Under the pieces are notes generated by a model that had not been told where the DNA came from, did no database searches, and saw only the letters and a program-made list of their open reading frames with translations. DNA of 64,000 nucleotides from Nonomuraea polychroma (lineage in GTDB: Bacteria; Actinomycetota; Actinomycetes; Streptosporangiales; Streptosporangiaceae). Of this stretch, positions 8,457-16,133 are shown piece after piece. Location of the stretch: the NCBI RefSeq assembly GCF_004011505.1, contig NZ_SAUN01000001.1, forward strand, positions 5,483,501 to 5,547,500, given 5' to 3'. A program made the translations under genes and the position numbers. Position 1 is the first letter of the stretch. The number at the start of each line of letters is the position of its first letter.

Positions 8457-9650
8457 TCACGCGGGTGCGAAGGGCTGAGCAGGCTGCCGGCGGCCGAGAA
8501 CCTGTTGCCGCAGGAGGCGGGCCTGCTTGGCCATGTTCCAGCCGAGCACGCCGGTGACCTGGCCGCCCTCGATGTAGCGGGCGGTGAAGCGGTGCTGCGC
8601 CGGGTCGCCCTCGGCGATGTCCACCTCGGCCGCCGCCGACGGGAGGCCGTGGGCCTGGATCTTGACGTCGTACTGGTCGGTCCAGAAGTAGGGGATCGGC
8701 GTGTAGGGCCGGTCGGCGCCGAGGATGTTGGCCGCGACCACCTGGGCCTGCTCGGTGGCGTTGGTGCGGTTTTCCAGGCGCAGCCGCCTGCCGAGGCCCT
8801 CGTGCTCCCAGGAGGCCACGTCGCCGACGGCGTAGACGCCCTCGGCGGCGCGGCAGCGTGAGTCGCAGTCGACCCCGTCGGTCACGGTGAGGCCGCTGTC
8901 CGCCAGCCAGCCGGTGGCCGGGCGGGAGCCGATGGCCACCACGACCGCATCGGCGGGGAGGAGCTCGCCGGTGGCCAGCCGCACCCCCGTGACCCGTCCG
9001 CCGGCGCCGGTCAGCCCTTCCACCACGGAGCCGAGCCGCAACCGTACGCCGCGCTCGGTGTGCGTCCGGATGAGCATCGTGCCGACCACGTCGCCGAGCT
9101 GGTCACCCAGCAGGGTGTGCCCCATTCCGGCGAGGGTGACGTCCAGGCCCATGGTGCGGGCTGTGGCGGCGGTCTCCGCCCCCAGCACCCCTTCCCCCAC
9201 GACCACGAGCCGTTCGGCGGCGGTCAGGTCCTCGCGCAGGGCGAGCGCGTCGTCCAGGCCGCGGAGCACGTGCACGCCCGCCAGCCCGTCCTGGCCGGGG
9301 AGCCGGCAGGGCGTCATGCCGGTCGCGATGACCGCGGCGTCACCACGCAGCACGCGGCCGGAGGCGGTGGTGACGGCACGCGCCGCCGCATCCAGGGCGA
9401 CGGCGGGCTCGCCCAGCACGAACTCGGCCCGCAAGGCCTCCAGCTGCGCGTCGGCGCGGAGCCGGGCGCGGGACGGCTCCCAGGCGCCGGCCAGGATCTG
9501 CTTCGACAACGGTGGCCGGTCGTAGGGCTGGTGACGTTCGGCGTCCAGCAGCGTCAGCCGGCCCTGGTAGCCGTGCCGCCGCAGCGCCTCCGCCGTGCTC
9601 AGGCCGGCGGCCGACGCCCCGACGATCAGGACGCTCGCGGGCGTGCTCAC
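8457..9650 (-). CDS. FAD-dependent ferredoxin reductase (rhodocoxin/putidaredoxin reductase type)
   Basis: 397 residues. The N-terminal FAD dinucleotide fold is VLIVGASAAGLSTAEALRR with the downstream PYDRPPLSK stretch typical of this family. A second NAD fold is VVVGEGVLGAET, followed by FAD motif VYAVGDVA and a C-terminal reductase domain with FWTDQYDVKIQ. First gene of the P450 cassette, 58 bp before the P450 start. Starts with GTG 9650 after a 142-bp region shared with the divergent TetR gene that holds a palindromic operator. Confidence 0.92.
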   Translation of the reverse strand: MSTPASVLIVGASAAGLSTAEALRRHGYQGRLTLLDAERHQPYDRPPLSKQILAGAWEPSRARLRADAQLEALRAEFVLGEPAVALDAAARAVTTASGRVLRGDAAVIATGMTPCRLPGQDGLAGVHVLRGLDDALALREDLTAAERLVVVGEGVLGAETAATARTMGLDVTLAGMGHTLLGDQLGDVVGTMLIRTHTERGVRLRLGSVVEGLTGAGGRVTGVRLATGELLPADAVVVAIGSRPATGWLADSGLTVTDGVDCDSRCRAAEGVYAVGDVASWEHEGLGRRLRLENRTNATEQAQVVAANILGADRPYTPIPYFWTDQYDVKIQAHGLPSAAAEVDIAEGDPAQHRFTARYIEGGQVTGVLGWNMAKQARLLRQQVLGRRQPAQPFAPA

Positions 9651-9742
9651 GGGGCGTCGCCCCGGTGCAGGGCGGCGGCCCGGACGGCAGGTTTCCGCAT
9701 GTGTCGTGGTTCCTTTCGGTCGTCCCGTGACACCACATTACC

Positions 9743-9772
9743 CGACAGATGTAGGAAAACCTGCATATGTCG
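9743..9772. promoter_or_regulatory. Probable TetR operator between the P450 cassette and its regulator
   Basis: An imperfect inverted repeat with 13-bp arms and a 4-base AAAA spacer: left arm CGACAGATGTAGG (9743-9755), right arm CCTGCATATGTCG (9760-9772). Eleven of 13 positions pair. It lies 20 bp before the tetR GTG and 92 bp before the reductase gene, in the only regulatory space the two transcripts share. Binding is inferred from position and symmetry. Confidence 0.65.
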
Positions 9773-9792
9773 TTTGTTGGTAAGCTGGTGAC

Positions 9793-10428
9793 GTGGCCAC
9801 GACCAGAAACACCACCCCCTCAGCGGGCGACCGGCGCGTGCGCCGCACCCATGCGGCCCTGGCACGCGGACTGATCGAGCTCGTCGAGGAGCAGGACCTG
9901 TCCCGGATCAGCGTCGCCGACGTCGCCGAGCGGGCCGGAGTCAGCCGCTCAACCTTCTACGACCACTACCGGGACGTCCACGAGCTGGCCGAGGCGGCCT
10001 GCACCGCGATGATCGACGGCTTGATCGACTCCTTGCCCGTCCCCGACGTGGACTCGGCGGACCGGGAACAGGACGCGGCGGAGTCACTGGAGGCGTTCTT
10101 CGCCAGCCTCGCCGAGCACGCCGGGCTCTACCGGGCCCTGCTGGGGCCGCAGGGGAGCGCACGCGTCTCCGACCACATCCGCCGCCGCATCACCGCGACC
10201 GTCTACGACCACACGCATCGGGACGCCGACGGCGCTCTCCCGCGGCGGGCCTCCTCGCCGTTGGACAGCCCGCACGACGTCCGTGCCGCGTTCACCGCCG
10301 GGGCGATCACCGGCGTGGCCGCCGACTGGCTGCAGCGCGGCTGCCCCCGCTCCCCTGCGGAAATGGCCGCCCTGACCTGGCCACTTTTCACAGGGCTCTA
10401 CCACGTCGACGCCGGCACGGCCCTCTGA
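9793..10428 (+). CDS. TetR/AcrR-family regulator of the P450 cassette
   Basis: 211 residues from GTG 9793. The N-terminal helix-turn-helix (about residues 17-60) contains ISVADVAERAGVSRSTFYDHY, a textbook TetR recognition helix, followed by an all-helical ligand domain. Divergent from the reductase-P450-ferredoxin operon with a palindrome between them, so it is likely an autorepressor and repressor of that operon, relieved by a small molecule. Confidence 0.9.
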   Translation: MATTRNTTPSAGDRRVRRTHAALARGLIELVEEQDLSRISVADVAERAGVSRSTFYDHYRDVHELAEAACTAMIDGLIDSLPVPDVDSADREQDAAESLEAFFASLAEHAGLYRALLGPQGSARVSDHIRRRITATVYDHTHRDADGALPRRASSPLDSPHDVRAAFTAGAITGVAADWLQRGCPRSPAEMAALTWPLFTGLYHVDAGTAL

Positions 10429-10454
10429 GCCCGCCGGTCCACCACGCTTCCCCG

Positions 10455-10665
10455 AGATCTCGGCGCCCACCGCCACGCCCGACGATCCGGCGGCCACCGC
10501 CGCCCTGCGCGATCTCGCGGCCACCGCCGCCCTGCGCGATACCACCGCTGGCCCTCCGGGCTCTGGCCGCCACCGCCGGCCCGCGGGATATCACCGCTAC
10601 CGCGGGCCGGCCGGATAAGGGCGCCACCGGGCTCAGCCGGATCTGGGCGCCACCTGGCCGGCCGG
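10455..10665. repeat. Degenerate tandem repeat tract, about 27-bp unit
   Basis: The space between the convergent TetR and membrane-protein genes is filled with about seven decayed copies of a roughly 27-bp GC-rich unit. Each copy starts near GAT and carries a GCCACC core. Two central copies, 10490-10516 and 10517-10543, are identical except at the last bases; those toward 10665 are more diverged but keep GGATnnGGGCGCCACC. The period is a multiple of three, so reading frames run through it on the minus strand, but I see no credible start or conserved product. No unique spacers, hence not CRISPR. Confidence 0.6.
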
Positions 10666-10674
10666 CCCATGGGT

Positions 10675-11046
10675 TCAGCGGCGCCACGCCCACACGAGCA
10701 GCCACACGCTCAGCCCGAAGAGCCCCATGGCGAGCGGCACGTGCGCGGCCATCGCGCCCGAGCCGCCGAGCATGGACTGGACGAAGCCGAGCAGCAGCAC
10801 CGCCAGGCTGACCAGGGCGGGCCAGGCGGCGCCGCGCCCAGGCCGCCACAGCAGCACGGCCGCGACGAGCTGCGCCAGACCCAGCAGGTGCACGGCCAGC
10901 GCCCCCATCCCATGCATGCCGGCGCCTCCTCCGCTCATGAGCTGGCCGGCCGTGACGGCCTGGACGAGCACGGCCAGCGTGCTGAGCGTGGCGGCGATCT
11001 TGAACGCGGTCAGGTACCCGCTTGCCTTGGCGACCTGTGTAACCAC
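10675..11046 (-). CDS. Small four-helix membrane protein (DUF6220-like)
   Basis: 123 residues with four predicted helices and a loop rich in Gly, Met and His after the first (GGGAGMHGMG). The pattern resembles DUF6220 proteins, a tentative match. The start is GTG 11046 because GGAG lies 7 bases upstream; longer frames have charged, non-homologous N-termini. Function unknown. Confidence 0.65.
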   Translation of the reverse strand: MVTQVAKASGYLTAFKIAATLSTLAVLVQAVTAGQLMSGGGAGMHGMGALAVHLLGLAQLVAAVLLWRPGRGAAWPALVSLAVLLLGFVQSMLGGSGAMAAHVPLAMGLFGLSVWLLVWAWRR

Positions 11047-11165
11047 GTGGACACTCCTTCGACCTCGTAGGAAGGCCTCCAGGATCTTGCCGTGAGGCGC
11101 GCCGGGCATCCGCCATCCGTCGTCATCACCGCTACGCCTCAGGGCGTACGCGGGCCGCGCGAGCG

Positions 11166-11828
11166 TCAGCGGGGCTCGGCTGGGAGGTGGGCGCCGGAGG
11201 AGGGCAGCGGGGGCAGGATCGCCTGGGCGTCGGCGCCCCCGAACCACAGGCCGATCACGAACGCCGCCGTCGCCTCCAGCAACCTCGCCCGGTCGAGCCC
11301 TCCGCCGTCCACCGGCGTGCAGCCGAGATCGGCGACCAGCGTGCGTACGGCCGCCAGCGCCGCCGGATCGTCGCCGCACAACGGCACGGCGAGCGGCCGC
11401 CCGTCGAACACGGGCGGCGTCATCCGCCACACGTCCACATGGCACAGGTTGAACGCCTTCACGACGTGACCGCCGGTGAGATCGCGGATCAGGCCCGCGA
11501 GCGGGCGTCCCGGATCATACGCGGCCAGGTCGGCTGCATTGGTGACGTCGACCAGGGGCTTGCCGCGCAGCGCAGCACCACACGCCTCCAGCACGCCGAC
11601 GAGCCCCGCCTCCCTGACGGCCACCACCACGACCTCCCCGAACCCGGCCGCCTCCGCCCAGCTCCCCGCGCGGACCGGCGTCCCCCGCAGGGAGACACTC
11701 ATCTTCTCGGCCTGCACGGCACTCCTGCCCAGGTCCCTGCCGCTGATCATCACCTCGTGCCCGGCCCTGGCCCACTGTGTGCCCAGCGCGTCCGCCATGC
11801 CGCCCGCGCCCAGAATCCCGATACGCAT
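11166..11828 (-). CDS. NAD(P)/F420-dependent oxidoreductase-like Rossmann protein
   Basis: 220 residues. The N-terminal fold MRIGILGAGGMADALG with the following AGHEVMISGRD stretch is the cofactor-binding pattern of the NADPH:F420 oxidoreductase (Fno/NpdG)-like family. The mid-region VKAFNLCHVDVW corresponds to the family's substrate-side helix. Divergent from an HxlR regulator with 88 bp between, an arrangement common for redox-responsive oxidoreductases. Substrate unknown. Confidence 0.8.
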   Translation of the reverse strand: MRIGILGAGGMADALGTQWARAGHEVMISGRDLGRSAVQAEKMSVSLRGTPVRAGSWAEAAGFGEVVVVAVREAGLVGVLEACGAALRGKPLVDVTNAADLAAYDPGRPLAGLIRDLTGGHVVKAFNLCHVDVWRMTPPVFDGRPLAVPLCGDDPAALAAVRTLVADLGCTPVDGGGLDRARLLEATAAFVIGLWFGGADAQAILPPLPSSGAHLPAEPR

Positions 11829-11832
11829 GCCC

Positions 11833-11869
11833 GTCCTCCTCCTGTGAAGGGCTTATCTGATAGGAGGAC
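11833..11869. promoter_or_regulatory. Inverted repeat in the oxidoreductase/HxlR intergenic region
   Basis: GTCCTCCT (11833-11840) and AGGAGGAC (11862-11869) form perfect 8-bp arms 21 bases apart. The left arm doubles as the Shine-Dalgarno of the minus-strand gene, so part of the symmetry may be chance. It could be an HxlR site; evidence is weak. Confidence 0.3.
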
Positions 11870-11916
11870 AGTAGAAAGCTCGTCACACACCATTCGGTGC
11901 CTAACGGAGGCTCTCG

Positions 11917-12306
11917 TTGTTCCTCGCCGACTGCCAGGCCAGACTCGCCTTCGACCTGATCGGCAACACCTGGAGCGCCGTCGTCCTCTGGGCCCTGCGG
12001 CACGGCCCCCGGCGGCCGGGGCGGCTGCGCGAGGAGATCGGCGGCATCAGCACCAAGGTTCTCACCGAGACGCTGCGCCGCCTGGAGTTCAACGGCCTGG
12101 TGGCGCGCCGTACGTACGCCGAGGCCCCGCCGCGAGTCGAGTACGAGCTCACCGACCTGGGCCGCACCCTCCTCGGCCCGATCGAGACGTTCGGTGAATG
12201 GGCCTTCACGCACGCCGACGAGGTGCTGGCCGCCCAAGATCGATGGGACACCGCCCCTGGACCACCGGCGACCAGAGGCAGCGACCACGCCGCAGGTCAG
12301 CCGTAG
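11917..12306 (+). CDS. HxlR-family winged-helix regulator
   Basis: 129 residues from a TTG start at 11917, supported by AACGGAGG 6 bases upstream. The HxlR core is clear: ALDLIG-type opening (AFDLIGNTWSAVVLWAL), recognition segment GGISTKVLTETLRRLEFNGLVARR, and the wing with PPRVEYELTDLG. A cysteine (C6) near the N-terminus matches the position used for redox or aldehyde sensing in several HxlR proteins. Probably controls the divergent oxidoreductase. Its 3' end overlaps the convergent HAD gene by 10 bp. Confidence 0.88.
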   Translation: MFLADCQARLAFDLIGNTWSAVVLWALRHGPRRPGRLREEIGGISTKVLTETLRRLEFNGLVARRTYAEAPPRVEYELTDLGRTLLGPIETFGEWAFTHADEVLAAQDRWDTAPGPPATRGSDHAAGQP

Positions 12307-13091
12307 AGCCGCTCCAGCACCACGGCCACGCCGTCCTCATCGTTGGACAGCGTGCGCCGCTCGATGGCGGCCAGCACCGCCGGGTGGGCGTTGGCCATCG
12401 CGTAGCCGGCGCCCGCGTACGCGAGCACGGCCAGGTCGTTCGGCATGTCCCCGAACGCCACGACCTCGCTCGGATCGACGCCGCGCTCCTTGCAGAGCCG
12501 GTCGAGCGTGGCGGCCTTCGTCACCCCCGGGGCGCTGATCTCCAGGAGCCCGTGCTCGCCGGAGTGCGTGACCTCGGCGAGCCCCGCGAGCACTGCCGTC
12601 ACGGCCGCGGCCATCTCGTCCGCCGTGTGCGCCGGCGACAGGGCGAGCAGCTTGACGATGGGCTGCTCCTCGTCGAAGACCGAGCGCACCTGGCGGTAAT
12701 ACGCCAGGTCGTCGGCGATCCTCCTGGTGTAGGCGGCCTCGGTCAGGACCGCCCGGCCGGTCTCGGCCGCCAGTCCCACCCCCGGCAGGGCCTCGGCGAG
12801 CGCCTGGGCGGCCTTCCTGGCGGAGGCCGGGTCGAGCGGCAGGCTGCCGGTGATCTCATCCGTTCCCAGGTCGTAGACGATCGCGCCGTTGCTGCAGATG
12901 GCGGTGCCCGTGACGCCGGCCTGCTCGGCGACCGCACGCACGCCGCGCGGCGCTCTCGCGGTGACGAAGACGATCTCGGCGCCGGCCGCGCGGGCCGTCT
13001 GGAGCGCTCTCCTGGTACGCGGTGACACGGTGCGATCGGAGGCGAGAAGCGTGCCGTCGAGGTCCGTGGCGACGATGCGGGGGAAGATCAT
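12297..13091 (-). CDS. Cof-type HAD hydrolase (sugar/flavin phosphatase family)
   Basis: 264 residues. HAD motif I is DLDGTLL with nucleophile Asp followed by Asp two residues on; motif IV is GDMPND. The large inserted cap between them is the C2 (Cof) type seen in phosphatases of sugar phosphates, pyridoxal phosphate or FMN. ATG 13091 opens the core; there is no Shine-Dalgarno, but TACCTT on the minus strand (13100-13105) is 8 bases away, consistent with a leaderless transcript divergent from the next gene. Confidence 0.85.
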   Translation of the reverse strand: MIFPRIVATDLDGTLLASDRTVSPRTRRALQTARAAGAEIVFVTARAPRGVRAVAEQAGVTGTAICSNGAIVYDLGTDEITGSLPLDPASARKAAQALAEALPGVGLAAETGRAVLTEAAYTRRIADDLAYYRQVRSVFDEEQPIVKLLALSPAHTADEMAAAVTAVLAGLAEVTHSGEHGLLEISAPGVTKAATLDRLCKERGVDPSEVVAFGDMPNDLAVLAYAGAGYAMANAHPAVLAAIERRTLSNDEDGVAVVLERLYG

Positions 13092-13110
13092 GGAAAGGTA
13101 AGGTACGGGA

Positions 13111-13470
13111 GTGTCCTCCCCCATCCGCCCGGAGGGTCGTGTCGCGTCCGCGTTCCGGTTCGCCACCGAGCTGGTCGCCTGGGTCGCGACCCCCTGGGCC
13201 CTCGCCCCTCATTCGGTACCGCTGGCCGTGGTGTCGGTCGTGGTGCTGATCGGGCTTCCGACGGTCTTCTCCACCCCGGGCGACAAGCGGAGCGTGATCG
13301 TCGCCGTGCCGGGTCATGTGACGATCGGCCTGGTCGTCCTGCAGCTGGTGGCCGCGGTGGCGGCGGCGTGGTCCGCGTGGCACGCGGTCGCCGCCGCGCT
13401 GGTGTCCGTGCTGGCCGTGGTCACGGTGGTGCTGGAGCTGCCGCGCTGGCGGTGGCTGACGTCCCGGTGA
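13111..13470 (+). CDS. DUF2568 (YrdB-like) membrane protein
   Basis: 119 residues with four predicted helices. The N-terminal stretch RFATELVAWVATPWAL matches my memory of DUF2568/YrdB proteins, of unknown function. GTG 13111 lies 6 bases after TAAGGT (13099-13104), a good leaderless -10. Its promoter overlaps that of the divergent HAD gene. Confidence 0.75.
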   Translation: MSSPIRPEGRVASAFRFATELVAWVATPWALAPHSVPLAVVSVVVLIGLPTVFSTPGDKRSVIVAVPGHVTIGLVVLQLVAAVAAAWSAWHAVAAALVSVLAVVTVVLELPRWRWLTSR

Positions 13471-13494
13471 TCCGGCCGCCCAAGAGCGCGGAGG

Positions 13495-13971
13495 TCACAA
13501 GCGCATCTCGGACGGGAGCCGGGTGGCGGCGTTCATGAGCTCCAGGCCGAGGAGCCGCCCGGAGTCCTCGTAGTCGAGGACGACGTCCTCCGCCACGACC
13601 TGACGTACCGCCTCACCTGGGACTATTTCGTGCTTCATCGCGATGTAGGCGATGTCGCGTTCCTTGTCCCACGTGACGTACACCGTCCGTGCCTGCCCGC
13701 CCGAGGTGACGTCCTCCCAGCTCAGCAACCCTTCCTTGGCCTCGTGCGAGCCCGCGACCGCGGCCCGCGTCATCGCCAGCGCCAGCTCGACCGCCCCCAG
13801 CGAATCGAGCGCTGTGACTTTCCTCTCATGTTCCCATCCGGCGAGCCCGTCGATCCGGTAGGGGCACGACCACTCCCCGGTCGGCTCCTCATACGGCACG
13901 CCGACGGTGACGACCACGTCACGCGGCGGTTCGCTACGCAGCGACAGCACCCGACGGGCGATCTCGTACAT
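13495..13971 (-). CDS. DUF2283-containing protein with N-terminal DUF6968-like domain
   Basis: 158 residues in two parts. The N-terminal half (SEPPRDVVVTVGVPYEEPTGEWSCPYRI) resembles DUF6968-type small actinobacterial proteins. The C-terminal half (WDKERDIAYIAMK ... VVLDYEDSGRLLGLELMNA) is a DUF2283 domain, a small beta-rich fold of unknown role. The two are usually separate proteins, so this looks like a fusion. Start ATG 13971; a longer frame to 14058 has no family support. Confidence 0.65.
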   Translation of the reverse strand: MYEIARRVLSLRSEPPRDVVVTVGVPYEEPTGEWSCPYRIDGLAGWEHERKVTALDSLGAVELALAMTRAAVAGSHEAKEGLLSWEDVTSGGQARTVYVTWDKERDIAYIAMKHEIVPGEAVRQVVAEDVVLDYEDSGRLLGLELMNAATRLPSEMRL

Positions 13972-14078
13972 GTCTGGTGATCTACCCCAGAGGCCACTCC
14001 TGGAAGACTGACCAACGGGAACGGTCTCTCTCCTGTTCACTCCGGCGGCCGGTCCCATAGGGTCGCCGCAAGGAACAC

Positions 14079-14933
14079 GTGAAGGGGCCCGGTATGAACG
14101 ATTCGTTCGGGACGCGCCTGAGAGCTAGGCTCGACGAGTGCGGACCGCTGTGTGTGGGCATCGATCCGAGCCCGGCGCTGCTCGACGCCTGGGGGCTGGA
14201 CGACTCGCCGTCCGGTCTCGAACGCTTCAGCCGCACGGTCGTCGAGACCGTGGCCGACGTGGCCGCCGTGGTCAAGCCGCAGTCGGCGTTCTTCGAGCGG
14301 TGGGGCAGCCGCGGCATCGCCGTCCTGGAACGCACCATCGCCGACCTGCGCGAGGCGGGGACGCTGGTGCTGCTGGACGTCAAGCGCGGCGACATCGACA
14401 GCACGATGGCGGCCTACGCCGAGGCGTACCTGGACCGGGGCAGCCCGCTGGCCGTCGACGCGATCACGTTGAGCCCGTACCTGGGGTTCGGGTCGCTGGA
14501 AGGGGCCATCACCTCGGCCGTGGCCAACGACGCGGGCGTGTTCGTGCTGGCCCGCACCTCCAACCCGGAGGCGGCCGGGCTGCAGCAGCTCGTGGCCGGC
14601 CAGGTGCTGGCCGGGGCCGCCGCGGCCAACGCGGGACGCACGCCGTTCGGGCCCGTCGGGGTGGTCATGGGCGCCACGCTGCCCGAGCTGGAGCACTCGC
14701 TGACCGACCTCAACGGGCCCATCCTCGCTCCCGGGCTGGGCGCACAGGGGGCCACGCCCGCCGACGTGGCGCGGCTGTTCGGGCCGGTACGCCACGCCGT
14801 CCTGCCCTCCGTGTCCCGGTCGGTGCTCGCCGATCCCAAGCGGCTGCGCACCCGTACGCTCTACTACCGGGACGAGTGCACCGCCTACCTGTCCGGCGAC
14901 CTCACCGGGCCCCGCCGCTCCTCGCGTTCCTGA
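14079..14933 (+). CDS. pyrF: Orotidine 5'-phosphate decarboxylase (type 2)
   Basis: 284 residues catalysing the last step of UMP synthesis. The signature LLDVKRGDIDSTMAAYAEAYL carries the catalytic Asp-Lys-x-x-Asp set, and the opening PLCVGIDPSP is the type 2 substrate loop. GTG 14079 (AAGGA just upstream) and ATG 14094 (GAAGGGG upstream) are both plausible starts. The gene stands alone: no carAB, pyrD or gmk beside it, although actinomycetes usually keep pyrF in the pyr operon next to mIHF and gmk. Confidence 0.92.
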   Translation: MKGPGMNDSFGTRLRARLDECGPLCVGIDPSPALLDAWGLDDSPSGLERFSRTVVETVADVAAVVKPQSAFFERWGSRGIAVLERTIADLREAGTLVLLDVKRGDIDSTMAAYAEAYLDRGSPLAVDAITLSPYLGFGSLEGAITSAVANDAGVFVLARTSNPEAAGLQQLVAGQVLAGAAAANAGRTPFGPVGVVMGATLPELEHSLTDLNGPILAPGLGAQGATPADVARLFGPVRHAVLPSVSRSVLADPKRLRTRTLYYRDECTAYLSGDLTGPRRSSRS

Positions 14934-14951
14934 CCCGCGAGCGGAGGTGTG

Positions 14952-15188
14952 TCAGCCGGTGGGGCCGGCGTCGGGGCGGGTGACCTCCTCGGCGCCCGTC
15001 CGCGCCTCCTCCTCGGCCTTCTTCGCGTCCTCCTCGGCCCCCTCGGGCTCGTCCCTCAGCTCGGGCGGTTCGGCCGGGATGGGACGGCGGGCCTTCGGCG
15101 TTTCGGCGCCGGACCGCTCCGCGACGACGTCGCTCTCCCCCTCCACTCCGCCCACGGCTTCCGGCAGTTCTTCGGGGTTCTCGTTCAT
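14952..15188 (-). CDS. Small acidic, probably disordered protein
   Basis: 78 residues from ATG 15188, preceded by AGGGGGCG. Composition is dominated by Glu, Ala, Pro and Arg (e.g. EGAEEDAKKAEEEA) with no hydrophobic core. Unknown function. It sits between the convergent pyrF end and the ribokinase end. Could be non-coding, but the ribosome site and absence of a better frame favour a real small gene. Confidence 0.5.
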   Translation of the reverse strand: MNENPEELPEAVGGVEGESDVVAERSGAETPKARRPIPAEPPELRDEPEGAEEDAKKAEEEARTGAEEVTRPDAGPTG

Positions 15189-15248
15189 CACCGCCCCCTG
15201 CCCCGCCCGAAATCCCGCGAACCTGCTTGCCGGGCCGGGCGAGGGCCG

Positions 15249-16133
15249 TCAGGGGAGGGAGTCCTCGATCTCCCAGCGGGTGGGCATCGACGTGCTGGCG
15301 CCCTCCCGCTGCACCGACAGCGCCGCCGCCGCGGAGGCGAAGCGGAGGGCGTCCGCGACGGGCAGCCGTTCGGCCCTGGCCACGGCCAGCGCGCCCACGA
15401 ACGTGTCCCCGGCCGCCGTCGTGTCCACCGCCTTCACCTCGACCGCCGGAACCCGCAGCCGCTCCCCCGACCGGGATCCGTACAAGGCGCCCTCGGAGCC
15501 CAGCGTGATCACGGCCTCCTCGACACGTTCGAGCAGCGCGTCCAGGGCGGCAGCGGGGGCGGTGGCGCCGGTGATGGCGGCGGCCTCGTGCTCGTTCGGG
15601 ACGATCAGCGTGACCGCGTCGAGCAGCTCGTCCGGGAGCGGCTGGGCGGGCGCCGGAGTGAGGATGACGGGCACGCCCGCGACCCGGCCGGCCTCCGCCG
15701 CCGCCACGACGGCCGCCATGGGCAGCTCCAGCTGCAGCAGCAGCGCCTCCGACCGCGCGATCACGGCCAGGTCATCGCCCGAGGGGCCGGTGACGGTGCC
15801 GTTCGCGCCGGGCACGACGATGATCGAGTTGCCGCCGGCGTCGTCCACCACGATGTGCGCGATGCCGCTCGGGCCGGGCACCTGGCGCAGGCCGCGTACG
15901 TCCACCCCGGCCTCCGACAGCGTGGCCCGCAGCTCTGCCCCGAAGCCGTCGTCGCCGACCGCTCCGAGGAACGCCACCTCCGCACCCGCCCGGGCGGCGG
16001 CGATGGCCTGGTTGGCCCCCTTGCCACCGGGGATGGTGCGGAAGCGGTGGCCTGTCACCGTTTCACCCCGCTTCGGGGCTTCGGAGACGTAGGCGACCAG
16101 GTCCATGTTGGCGCTGCCGAAAACCGAGATCAT
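15249..16133 (-). CDS. rbsK: Ribokinase (PfkB family), last gene of the ADP-ribosylglycohydrolase operon
   Basis: 294 residues. PfkB signature 1 is IPGGKGANQAIAAARAGA, the ribokinase form; signature 2 with the catalytic Asp is DTTAAGDTFVGAL; the N-terminus SVFGSANMDLVAYV is also ribokinase-like. It would phosphorylate ribose, or a closely related pentose, to the 5-phosphate in the cytoplasm. Its ATG overlaps the stop of the preceding glycohydrolase gene (ATGA, 16130-16133). Terminal position fits use of the pentose released by the upstream glycohydrolases. Confidence 0.9.
   Translation of the reverse strand: MISVFGSANMDLVAYVSEAPKRGETVTGHRFRTIPGGKGANQAIAAARAGAEVAFLGAVGDDGFGAELRATLSEAGVDVRGLRQVPGPSGIAHIVVDDAGGNSIIVVPGANGTVTGPSGDDLAVIARSEALLLQLELPMAAVVAAAEAGRVAGVPVILTPAPAQPLPDELLDAVTLIVPNEHEAAAITGATAPAAALDALLERVEEAVITLGSEGALYGSRSGERLRVPAVEVKAVDTTAAGDTFVGALAVARAERLPVADALRFASAAAALSVQREGASTSMPTRWEIEDSLP

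Noticed and set aside
6946-10428. Natural-product biosynthetic cluster around the P450
   Set aside because: No core biosynthetic enzyme is within reach; the redox set with TetR is typical of a stand-alone oxidation cassette.
10455-10665. CRISPR array
   Set aside because: Repeats are contiguous and degenerate with no unique spacers, and no cas genes are present.
10388-11116. Minus-strand frame running through the 27-bp repeats with Gly-rich 9-residue repeats
   Set aside because: No convincing start site, overlaps the better-supported membrane protein gene, and copies have decayed at codon level.
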